Of a DNA stretch of 33,841 nt, positions 1 through 6,872 are shown piece by piece (position 1 is the stretch's first letter; each line of letters opens with the position of its first letter). The stretch spans positions 1 to 33,841 of the forward strand of contig CAMYMI010000001.1 of NCBI GenBank assembly GCA_947259415.1. Reading direction: 5' to 3'. The position numbers and the translations under genes were made by a program. The notes beneath the pieces are model-generated. The model had not been told where the DNA came from. It saw only the letters and a list, made by a program, of their open reading frames with translations, and ran no database searches. Origin of the DNA: an uncultured Ectothiorhodospiraceae bacterium. Its GTDB lineage: Bacteria > Pseudomonadota > Gammaproteobacteria > UBA9214.

Positions 1-8
1 TGAGGGCT

Positions 9-25
9 TGGGGATAGCGTCCCCA
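9..25. other. Small inverted repeat in an otherwise gene-free start of window
   Basis: A hairpin TGGGGA-TAGCG-TCCCCA sits near the left edge. It may be the end of a terminator for a gene outside the window. The rest of 1-230 shows no gene, tRNA or other motif that I can support. Confidence 0.3.
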
Positions 26-241
26 TAGAAAAGCCGAATATACGTACCCGTCTGATATCTGAAACAGGGCCCTCGCTAATAGGGAGGAGTCCATATACAT
101 ATCGGACAACCGAATACTAACAGTGCATCAACTTTCTAGCTTCAGTTATTAATGAATTACAGACAATTCTGTAAATTCTATGCCCGCTATCCAGCGCGCG
201 TTTATCTACACTTGTCTCAATTGTTGTATTTTGATCATCTG

Positions 242-255
242 TTGATCTGGATCAA
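242..255 (+). promoter_or_regulatory. FNR/ANR-type binding site upstream of the secreted protein gene
   Basis: The sequence TTGAT-CTGG-ATCAA matches the FNR/ANR consensus TTGAT-N4-ATCAA exactly. It is 93 bp upstream of the ATG at 348. A second TTGATCA half-like sequence lies at about 232. AT-rich stretches at 277-291 (TATTCA, TATATA) could be the -10 element, placing the box roughly 40 to 50 bp upstream of the transcription start, a position typical of FNR activation. The match is seen directly; oxygen-responsive control is inferred. Confidence 0.6.
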
Positions 256-347
256 TAAAAGTTATTTGTTATGAACTATTCATTTATATATACAGCCAAA
301 ATATCAATATGGCAGGCAATCATTAATACTGATAAAGGAGGTAAGAC

Positions 348-785
348 ATGGTTTACAAACAATTATCAATACTTGCTCTTACACTTAGTATTGTGACCAG
401 TGCGTTTGCTGGTAAAGGTGGCCCAACAGTTGCTGGTATGTGGACAGGCAATGGCCAGGCTATTTACATGTATGGAACGATTGTTGATATTGAGGTCAAT
501 GAAGCCTCTTTATACCAGAAAGGTAAGTTTGTTTACGGCGATACACAGATCACTATAAAAATAGATGATGAGGTTGTTGCAACACAATCAGGAAACATGA
601 GCGGATTCATTCAAGGAAATACGATCAAAGGAACCTTTGGCGGTTGCGATTCAACAATACCTCCTGTGTGCGCTGGAGCGGCAATCCTGGAAGGCAAAAT
701 AACTGGAAAAACGCTGAGTGGAACTGTAATTGATTTGAGTGATGGCAGTACAGGTATGATAACCCTAAAAAAAGTTAGCGACTGA
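348..785 (+). CDS. Small secreted protein of unknown function
   Basis: This 145-aa protein has a clear Sec signal peptide: Lys4, a hydrophobic core at about 6-18, and an AFA cleavage motif with predicted cleavage after Ala21. The mature part is rich in Gly, Thr, Ile and Val and reads like a small all-beta domain. It holds two cysteines (C100 and C108) that could form a periplasmic disulfide. I do not recognise the family. The start is secure because a near-perfect Shine-Dalgarno (AAGGAGGTAAG) lies just upstream. The gene is AT-rich, stands alone, has an FNR-type box upstream and ends at a strong terminator. It therefore looks like a single, possibly oxygen-regulated, exported protein. Its function cannot be read from the sequence. 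Confidence 0.85.
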   Translation: MVYKQLSILALTLSIVTSAFAGKGGPTVAGMWTGNGQAIYMYGTIVDIEVNEASLYQKGKFVYGDTQITIKIDDEVVATQSGNMSGFIQGNTIKGTFGGCDSTIPPVCAGAAILEGKITGKTLSGTVIDLSDGSTGMITLKKVSD

Positions 786-805
786 TTCTTTAAGTAGTGC
801 ATAAT

Positions 806-835
806 AACGGCGGCCTTTAGGTCGCCGTTTATTTT
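806..835 (+). terminator. Rho-independent terminator of the secreted protein gene
   Basis: A 10-bp stem (AACGGCGGCC / GGTCGCCGTT, one G-U pair) with a 4-nt loop is followed by TTATTTT. It begins 20 nt after the stop codon at 785. Confidence 0.85.
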
Positions 836-877
836 CAATGTGTACGTCCAAGTTTGGCCGACAGTAGCCAACTAGGG

Positions 878-903
878 AACCCCGCGCTAGCGGGGTTTTC
901 TGT
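878..903 (+). terminator. Second terminator-like hairpin
   Basis: The stem AACCCCGC / GCGGGGTT with a 4-nt loop is followed by TTCTGTTTG. It is probably a back-up terminator or a relic of a lost gene. No gene ends directly before it on the plus strand. Confidence 0.55.
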
Positions 904-1117
904 TTGTGGGAAGGTCTGATTCTGGCCGTAATCGGAAGTAACCAGGTTAATACTTGAGTGATTTACTCGGATGAACACCTCCGACCCTACCCGGAAGTTA
1001 AGCATCGTAGCTTGAATATCAGAAAGGCCAGCGAAAACGGTCATTCCTCTAAGTGTTTGATCCTTAGCCGATCCGAGAACTGGCATATAGCGCCGGTGCG
1101 CTATAACCTCGTCGTAG
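904..1117. other. Gene-free stretch with a hairpin and a 5S-like scrap
   Basis: I find no credible gene here. There is a perfect 8-bp inverted repeat (TATAGCGC, loop CGGT, GCGCTATA) at 1086-1105. A stretch at about 974-1011 resembles the loop B/C region of 5S rRNA (GGAAGTTAAGC) but lacks the remainder of a 5S gene. Together with the transposase remnant downstream, this looks like scarred, rearranged DNA. Confidence 0.35.
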
Positions 1118-1312
1118 CGACTCAAGCGCATGTTCAATATTGACAGCGAAACGTGCAGTGAATGCGACGACGCTGTCAAGGTCATTGCCTGCATCGAAAA
1201 CCCAGAGGTCATTAAGAAGATCCTGACGTACCTGGAAGAAAAATTGCTGACGCGAACTGCGCTCCTGTTGCTGGGCAGTCGAGCGCCGCCGCAGTCCAGC
1301 CTGTTCGGCTGA
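1118..1312 (+). pseudogene. C-terminal remnant of an IS91-like (IS801/IS1294 type) transposase
   Basis: About 64 codons are open, starting just after an in-frame TAG at 1115-1117, and end in TGA. The peptide follows the C-terminal pattern of IS91-family Y2 transposases: a KRMFNID start, a Cys-x2 zinc-ribbon-like position (ETCSEC), then VKVIACIENPEVIKKIL and a terminal SRAPP...SLFG. The catalytic domain is absent, so the protein cannot be active. It lies about 270 bp left of the accessory island and is the only transposase trace on that side. Assignment comes from recalled family patterns and has not been checked by a search. Confidence 0.6.
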
Positions 1313-1578
1313 TTCAAGGAAGCATTCCCGTTCAACCAATGTTGCTGCATTGCGCAGATGCAACAGGATCTCGATTGGCCTGGAGGCATGAATTGGTTGG
1401 GGAAAGGGAAAATGACCGGAATCCATTCAGATCAGCGCGCCCATTTCAAACAAGATTTCGGTATGATTAGACTGGAAAGCAGTGGTAGCAATTGCTCAAT
1501 GGGTATGAGTTTTAGGGGAAAGCGCGTTAATCCGTCCTATACTCATCTGAAGATTTTGGAAAGAAACACAGATTTCTG
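1313..1578. other. Intergenic leader of the accessory island
   Basis: No gene is apparent in these 266 bp. A TATACT at 1538-1543 is a possible -10 for the downstream HAD gene, but no good -35 accompanies it. No clear IS end could be defined. Confidence 0.25.
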
Positions 1579-2397
1579 ATGCACATACTTGCAATTGATT
1601 TCGACGGGGTGATCTGCGATAGCGCGCGAGAAGTATTCGCGGTCAGCCTCAAGGCCTATGCATCGATAAACCCTGGATCCAGGATTATTCTGGATATCGA
1701 GCAACCTTGTAACCAACCATCATGGCTGTCCGCTCATCTCCTAACCGAGCCAGTGTTCCAGCGCTTTTTACAGCTCATGCCGCTTGGCAATCGCGCCGAG
1801 GATTATGGCGTGGTGTTGGAAAGCATAGAACGAAATACACCGATCACGGATCAAGTGTCATACGATGCCTTCCACGCCACACTGGCCCCATCGTGGCTCG
1901 ATGAATTCCACAGACTGTTCTATGAACAACGGGCAGTACTTCGCTCCGATCTAGAAGGTTGGCTGGCACTGCACTCGCTGTACGGGTGGTTCGTTGACTT
2001 GCTGGAACAGCGTGCAGGACGAGCGCAATATGCCATCGCAACGGCAAAGGACAGCGAATCGGTTGATATTTTGCTCCATCATTTCGGAATTTCCGGTCTT
2101 TTCGAACCCGAACTGATCCTGGACAAAAATACCGGCGAAGATAAAGCGGACCACCTTGAGGAACTTGCCCGCCATACCGAGGCAGGTTTTGAGGATATCA
2201 CATTCGTGGACGACAAAGTGCGTCATCTGCTTGCTGTCATTCACCTTGGTGTGCGACCAATACTGGCCGGTTGGGGATACAACACACAACGAGAACACAC
2301 AACCGCCGTACAACACGGTCTCGCCGTGGCTGACTTCGACAACGCAGATAATCTGCTGTTTGGCGATTCAGATAGCGCAGTGCTTCACTTCAAGTAA
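1579..2397 (+). CDS. HAD-superfamily hydrolase (phosphatase-like)
   Basis: This 272-aa protein carries the HAD catalytic motifs in order. Motif I is DFDGV, with nucleophile D7 and acid/base D9. Motif II is ATAKD with T155. A lysine region follows (LDKNTGEDK, K183 or K189) for motif III, and FVDDK with D211 and D212 is motif IV. The long insert between motifs I and II (about residues 15-145) indicates a large cap domain that would set substrate choice. It is too short and lacks the architecture for FkbH-type glyceryl loading, so a phosphatase on a sugar phosphate or similar metabolite is more likely. It is the first gene of the island, 25 bp before a GT-A-like gene on the same strand. The class is clear; the substrate is unknown. 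Confidence 0.8.
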   Translation: MHILAIDFDGVICDSAREVFAVSLKAYASINPGSRIILDIEQPCNQPSWLSAHLLTEPVFQRFLQLMPLGNRAEDYGVVLESIERNTPITDQVSYDAFHATLAPSWLDEFHRLFYEQRAVLRSDLEGWLALHSLYGWFVDLLEQRAGRAQYAIATAKDSESVDILLHHFGISGLFEPELILDKNTGEDKADHLEELARHTEAGFEDITFVDDKVRHLLAVIHLGVRPILAGWGYNTQREHTTAVQHGLAVADFDNADNLLFGDSDSAVLHFK

Positions 2398-2422
2398 TCG
2401 GATCGGTAACAGGCCAAGGATT

Positions 2423-3370
2423 ATGCGAAACCGACTCTGGGCGATCTCGACCTACTACAACTATTCAGCCTCGCCTTATCGAACATCCAATCTCCGGATG
2501 TTCCGTCAAAAGCTGCAGATACCCCTTATTCTGGTTGAATACTCGTTGAACGAGCAATTCAGACTGGGGCCAGAGGTGGCCGATATCCATGTTTCGATAA
2601 GCGGGAGCTCACTCCTCTGGCAAAAAGAAAGGCTGCTAAACCAGGCGCTACAGCATATACCTGACGATTGTGAAGCCATCGCATGGATCGATGGCGATCT
2701 GATTTTCCCCTGCGCGGAGTGGGTTGATGACTGTCTTAATAAACTGTCTAGATATCGGATGGTGCAGCTTTTCGACAAAGTTATACATTTGCCCGAAGGC
2801 ACCGTCGATTACACACAACACAGATCTGATCAGCTGTTCTTTGAACAAGGCCTGGCGGCATCAATCAGGGACGGAGCTGAAGTTGACGACGTTCTCTATG
2901 TCAAACCCGAACGGCTCAAGGGCCAGATCGTAAATGGCATGGCATGGGCGGCAGATCGAGCGTTGCTTGAGACCACTGGATTTTACGACGCCTGTATCGT
3001 TGGTGGTGGAGATACTGCCATTGCCGCGGCCGCCTTCGGGAAATTCGATGCCGCGATCCAGTGGCACTGCATGAATACCTTCCAAAGAGAATACTATCTG
3101 ACATGGGCCCGCAGGTTCTGGAAGGAAGTTCACGGCAACGTTACAGCTCTCGATCAGGACATTTATCACCTCTGGCATGGAACCATGAGTGCCCGCCGTT
3201 CTGGCCACCGTCATCAAGGGCTATCGAAGACTGGTTTCAATCCGGCGACGGATATAAGAATAGATAAGAATGGCGCCTGGGCCTTAAAAGACAGGAACCC
3301 CGGCCTGCGTGCGTTTCTGAATGAATATTTTGGAGCAAGAGATAACGCCGGGAAACTGGATGTCGGCTAA
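2423..3370 (+). CDS. GT-A-like nucleotide-sugar transferase, paralogue 1
   Basis: This 315-aa protein is a paralogue of the one at 6873-7808. Shared features in order are a start pattern RLWAIS.YYN (4-13), WQKERLLN (66-73), a DxD-type motif WIDGD (D90 and D92) as used for metal and nucleotide-sugar binding in GT-A glycosyltransferases, GGGD (194-197), HLWHG (249-253) and a conserved tail (FNPATDIRI, EYFGARD). No membrane segment or signal peptide is visible, so it should act in the cytoplasm. The open frame extends upstream of 2423, but that part overlaps the HAD gene and lies outside the conserved family start, so I place the start at 2423. The glycosyltransferase call rests on motif pattern; acceptor and donor are unknown. 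Confidence 0.65.
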   Translation: MRNRLWAISTYYNYSASPYRTSNLRMFRQKLQIPLILVEYSLNEQFRLGPEVADIHVSISGSSLLWQKERLLNQALQHIPDDCEAIAWIDGDLIFPCAEWVDDCLNKLSRYRMVQLFDKVIHLPEGTVDYTQHRSDQLFFEQGLAASIRDGAEVDDVLYVKPERLKGQIVNGMAWAADRALLETTGFYDACIVGGGDTAIAAAAFGKFDAAIQWHCMNTFQREYYLTWARRFWKEVHGNVTALDQDIYHLWHGTMSARRSGHRHQGLSKTGFNPATDIRIDKNGAWALKDRNPGLRAFLNEYFGARDNAGKLDVG

Positions 3371-3385
3371 AACCCTAAGTCACTG

Positions 3386-3940
3386 CTACGTGATCGCCGG
3401 CAGTTGACAACCGGAAGATGCAATTAACTGGTAGAACGACGCCATGTAGATAAGCTCGGCAGTATGATAATGCATGGCATCAACACATATGACATGAACG
3501 GTTTGTTCAACGGATTTGGGCTCTGCGGTGAGCAGGAAGCTTGGCACACCAAGACTTGCAGCTTCGGAATTCGCGCTCACAATGGATCTGGCACTTGCCC
3601 CGTCACTGGAACACGAAAACCCGATCAACACTGCGCTGTGGCGGCGGGAGTCCGATGCCAGCGTCTTCTGAACCCAGCTTGTCAGCCACGATTCAACGCC
3701 CTCCTCGCAAGCAACTGCAGTGGAATGGGATAGATTCGTGGGCGACAGTGCAAATTTTTCGGTGAGCCTGTTAACGTCCGATGCAGCGTGTTGAGCGACC
3801 GCGAGATTTCCCCCATTGCCTATAAACAGAACTAATTCCGCTGCCTTGAACTTTTCTTCCAGGAGACCCCAGCTCGGTGTTGATACGAGAGCGGCAACTT
3901 TACCTGGAATTTCGTTGATCTCAGGTACTTGAATTGGCAT
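3386..3940 (-). CDS. SIS-domain sugar-phosphate isomerase-like protein (GmhA-like)
   Basis: This 184-aa protein has the single SIS fold pattern of sedoheptulose-7-phosphate isomerases (GmhA): a phosphate-binding GNGGN (41-45), AQHAASD (49-55, compare AxHFAxEL in GmhA), a central LIGFSCSSDG (compare SxSGxS phosphate loop) and a C-terminal helix with Glu/His (HTAELIY). Length matches GmhA (about 190 aa). The usual Ser after GNGG is Asn, and the second phosphate loop is unusual, so the substrate may differ. It is the only island gene on the minus strand: its 3' end faces GT paralogue 1 at 15 bp, and its start is divergent from the dehydrogenase with 47 bp between them. No clear Shine-Dalgarno precedes the ATG. 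Confidence 0.75.
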   Translation of the reverse strand: MPIQVPEINEIPGKVAALVSTPSWGLLEEKFKAAELVLFIGNGGNLAVAQHAASDVNRLTEKFALSPTNLSHSTAVACEEGVESWLTSWVQKTLASDSRRHSAVLIGFSCSSDGASARSIVSANSEAASLGVPSFLLTAEPKSVEQTVHVICVDAMHYHTAELIYMASFYQLIASSGCQLPAIT

Positions 3941-3962
3941 ATTTTAGGTATAGTAACAATCT

Positions 3963-3978
3963 CTCCGAACACCCGGAG
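3963..3978. promoter_or_regulatory. Inverted repeat in the 47-bp divergent promoter region
   Basis: CTCCG-N6-CGGAG lies between the divergent SIS and dehydrogenase genes, the only space where both promoters can be. TATA-like sequences flank it (TATAGT at about 3950 and TATAG just before 3988). It could be an operator for joint control, or simply part of the ribosome-binding region, since GGAG at 3975-3978 is also the dehydrogenase Shine-Dalgarno. Confidence 0.35.
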
Positions 3979-3987
3979 CGAGTATAG

Positions 3988-4914
3988 ATGAGTCCCACAC
4001 GTGTCGCAATAGAATCCGCTTCGGCATTAACCAGCATTGAGAATATCCGGGAAGCGCTGTCTGCGGAAGGTATTGTAGTAACAGACGGATTGCCACAGGG
4101 AGTCGACCATCGTATTAAATTCCTCCGGGAGGCACAGATCATTGTCGCGGGGTCCCAAAAATATCCAGCGCCTATCCTGGAGAATTTACCCGATCTCAGG
4201 TTGATAATTCGTTTTGGCACGGGATTCGACAATGTTGACCTGGAATATGCCGCCTCACGCAATATAAAGGTGGCTATTACTCCCGGTGGTATCCCGCAGG
4301 CTGTTGCACAACACACGATGGCACTCATCAATGAACTGTGTATTCGGGTCTATGGTAAGAATCTTCCGATAATCGGCCACCCACTCATTCTGGGTATCAT
4401 CGGAATGGGTCGCATTGGTTCACAGCTGGCGGAACTTGCGCGGCCCTTCTTTGCATCCATCATGTGGTGCCGGTACCGGCGAGATGATTTTGACTATGTC
4501 CCGGACGCAAGCTCGCCTGATTGTGCAAGCTTCCGGCAGTTACTCGAAAATGCGGATGTTATTTCGCTGAATCTGCCCCTGAATAAAGGGACGCTAGGTA
4601 TGATCGGCCATATGCCCATTAATATGCTGAAGAAGAAACTCATCCTGGTGAATACCGCACGACAAAAACTTGTGGATGTGGACACTATCCTGATGGCTTT
4701 AGACCAGGGAACGCTGGGGGGCTTCGGTATGGATTTCGAGCCGGATGGCCAGCCTGGCATCGAACTGGCACAGCACAGCAATGTTGTGCTGACACCACAT
4801 ATCGCGGCCAAAACACCGGAAGTGTTAAAACAAACGGCCACGGAGGTCGTTGACAGCATAATCGCCTATGCGCACGGCGATATTTCCAGACTCAAACAGG
4901 TTTACCCTACATGA
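3988..4914 (+). CDS. D-isomer-specific 2-hydroxyacid dehydrogenase
   Basis: This 308-aa NAD(P)-dependent oxidoreductase is expected to interconvert a 2-keto acid and a D-2-hydroxy acid in the cytoplasm. Visible hallmarks are FGTGFDNVDL (76-85), the Rossmann GMGRIGSQLA (139-148), catalytic Arg225 in NTARQ, Glu251 in DFEPD and His271 in TPHIAAKT. All three catalytic residues are present, so it should be active. Length fits the short forms of the SerA/Ldh/GyaR superfamily and there is no ACT domain, so it is unlikely to be a full SerA. GGAG lies 9 nt before the start. The stop overlaps the next start as ATGA, so it is translationally coupled to the adenylation-carrier gene, which suggests that its product feeds that enzyme. 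Its exact substrate is unknown. Confidence 0.85.
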   Translation: MSPTRVAIESASALTSIENIREALSAEGIVVTDGLPQGVDHRIKFLREAQIIVAGSQKYPAPILENLPDLRLIIRFGTGFDNVDLEYAASRNIKVAITPGGIPQAVAQHTMALINELCIRVYGKNLPIIGHPLILGIIGMGRIGSQLAELARPFFASIMWCRYRRDDFDYVPDASSPDCASFRQLLENADVISLNLPLNKGTLGMIGHMPINMLKKKLILVNTARQKLVDVDTILMALDQGTLGGFGMDFEPDGQPGIELAQHSNVVLTPHIAAKTPEVLKQTATEVVDSIIAYAHGDISRLKQVYPT

Positions 4915-6860
4915 CTGGCCTGCACGACCCGCTCCCCGGTTTGCACTTGCCTGCCGAGCAACAGGCCATTCGCAAGAAATGCTTTCTTGATTGCGAGGCT
5001 TGCATCCCGTTCCCAGAAGACGCCACAGTTCAGCCGATCACTGCCCGGTTCGAGCGAGTGGCCGAGTCCTTACCTCATCATATAGCGCTGAAGTCGCTCA
5101 CCAGGACACTGACTTACCAGGAGCTCGATCGGGAAACCAATGGCCTCGCACATCACCTGATCAAACGTGGGCTAAAGAGTGGTGAAACAGTCGGTCTCTT
5201 GTTCGACAATGGCGTCGACGCCGTTGTGGCACAACTTGGAGCGTTAAAAGCCGGCGCTGTACGAGTAGAGCTCGATGTGTCCTTCCCCGAGGCTCGGCTT
5301 CGGCATATTCTCGGTCACGCAGAAATACGTGTCCTCATTACCACCGGTCAATACCTTGCCCCGGCAGAGCAGCTGGCGGGGCCGAACACAGAAATTATCA
5401 ATCTCGATGATCTTGAACCCGGTGGATGTAAAACGGCCCCCCACCTGTCCCTGCAGCCGGACATGAGCGTCACGCTCATGTACACCTCCGGCTCTACCGG
5501 ACAACCCAAAGGGATTGTGCGAAATCATATGAACGAACTGCATTCGGTCATGCGGGTGACCAATTCGGTTGGCCTAAGCATACATGATCGCCTGATTTTT
5601 ACCCGATGCAGCGTCGCCATGCCCTTACACGCCCTGTTAAACGGTGCAACCTACTATCCCGCTGATCTCGCACATAACGGCGACCTGATCGCTCTCGCGG
5701 ACTGGATACGCGATGAGAAAATCACCGTATACCGTTCCGCTGTATCCACGTTTCGGGCCTTCACACGCACCCTCAAAGACACCGATAGGTTTCCGGACCT
5801 TCGATTGATCATCCTTCAAGGCGAGCCCGTGTATCGCGCCGATGTTGATGCCTATCGAAACCATTTTTCTGATCAGTGCATACTCGTTAGCTCATTAGGA
5901 CTATCTGAACTCGGTGACTACGCGCACTATTTCATCGACAAGGCAAGCAGCGTACCGGAGTCCACAGTACCGGGTGGCTATCCACTGACAGATACCGACA
6001 TCATATTGCTCGAGAATACTGAAGAGTGCGTCGCTGAAAATTCTCAGGGAGAAATCGGAGTTCAAGGCCCATACGTAAACGTCAGCGCCTGGCGTCGCCC
6101 CGATCTCGACGTAAAAATGTATTGCAAAAACCTGAAGCCGCTGACTTATCGAACAGGCGATATGGGCTCGCTTCGCAATGACGGCTGCGTGCTTCACCTG
6201 GGTCGAAAAGACTTTCAGATAAAGGTACGCGGTAATCGGGTAGATCTTGCTGAAGTAGAAGCGGCTTTGCTTGAACTGGACGGCATCGCACAAGCTGCCG
6301 CAATTGGCCACACGGATACACACGGTGACGTGCAATTGGTTGCCTATATCGTAGCGGATCCGAGCGGTATAGTCGTGACAGAAGCAATCCGGGAAATACT
6401 TAAAACAATCCTGCCTGAATATATGATCCCGGCACTATTTGTACAAATGGAAAACTTGCCGCTAACGTTGACCGGGAAGCTTGACAAGCGATCCCTCCCT
6501 ATACCGGATAATATCAGATCGTCACTTGAAACTGATTTTCGTGAACCTCAAGGAATCGTCGAGGAGTATATTGCGTCAGTCTGGAAAGACGTGCTCCAGA
6601 TTGAGCGGTTAGGAATTGATGACCTGTTTCTGGAGTTGGGCGGCGATTCGTTAAAGGCCATGATGATAATAGCCCGAGTGATAGACGGATTTGAAGTAGA
6701 CATATCTCGCAGAACTTTGTTCGATATGCTGATAGGTGCGGGTACTATTGGGCAAATGGCTGACATAATGGAAAAACACTATCTTCAATCTCTAGACCAA
6801 ATTGATAAACATGATTTGCAGTACCGCGACCCGGATTCCGGGCCCGATACTGCGAAGTAG
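4911..6860 (+). CDS. Stand-alone adenylation-peptidyl carrier protein (NRPS A-PCP didomain)
   Basis: This 649-aa enzyme activates a carboxylic acid with ATP and loads it on its own phosphopantetheine arm. A-domain cores are A3 YTSGSTGQPKG (191-201), A5-like LGLSELG (329-335, normally ending in a TE motif), A7 YRTGD (413-417), A8 GRKDFQIKVRGNRVD (431-445) and A10 with catalytic Lys523 in LTGKLDK. The PCP has FLELGGDS with attachment Ser580. A final tail of about 30 residues is polar. At core A4 (about 228-250) the usual Phe-Asp that fixes the amino group of amino acids is missing, so the substrate may lack an alpha-amino group. There is no condensation, thioesterase or reductase domain. It overlaps the dehydrogenase by 4 bp and is 12 bp before GT paralogue 2. 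Confidence 0.88.
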   Translation: MTGLHDPLPGLHLPAEQQAIRKKCFLDCEACIPFPEDATVQPITARFERVAESLPHHIALKSLTRTLTYQELDRETNGLAHHLIKRGLKSGETVGLLFDNGVDAVVAQLGALKAGAVRVELDVSFPEARLRHILGHAEIRVLITTGQYLAPAEQLAGPNTEIINLDDLEPGGCKTAPHLSLQPDMSVTLMYTSGSTGQPKGIVRNHMNELHSVMRVTNSVGLSIHDRLIFTRCSVAMPLHALLNGATYYPADLAHNGDLIALADWIRDEKITVYRSAVSTFRAFTRTLKDTDRFPDLRLIILQGEPVYRADVDAYRNHFSDQCILVSSLGLSELGDYAHYFIDKASSVPESTVPGGYPLTDTDIILLENTEECVAENSQGEIGVQGPYVNVSAWRRPDLDVKMYCKNLKPLTYRTGDMGSLRNDGCVLHLGRKDFQIKVRGNRVDLAEVEAALLELDGIAQAAAIGHTDTHGDVQLVAYIVADPSGIVVTEAIREILKTILPEYMIPALFVQMENLPLTLTGKLDKRSLPIPDNIRSSLETDFREPQGIVEEYIASVWKDVLQIERLGIDDLFLELGGDSLKAMMIIARVIDGFEVDISRRTLFDMLIGAGTIGQMADIMEKHYLQSLDQIDKHDLQYRDPDSGPDTAK

Positions 6861-6872
6861 AGAGTAACTGGC

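Noticed and set aside
974-1011. A functional 5S rRNA gene
   Set aside because: Only about 38 bases resemble 5S, with an internal deletion and no matching helix I or flanking rRNA genes.
835-1426. Minus-strand open frames of 184 and 120 codons
   Set aside because: They are antisense to the transposase remnant and terminators, with no domain or Shine-Dalgarno.
2156-2422. N-terminal extension of GT paralogue 1
   Set aside because: The first 89 codons overlap the HAD gene and do not match the start of the paralogue at 6873; the family start RLWAIS is at 2423.
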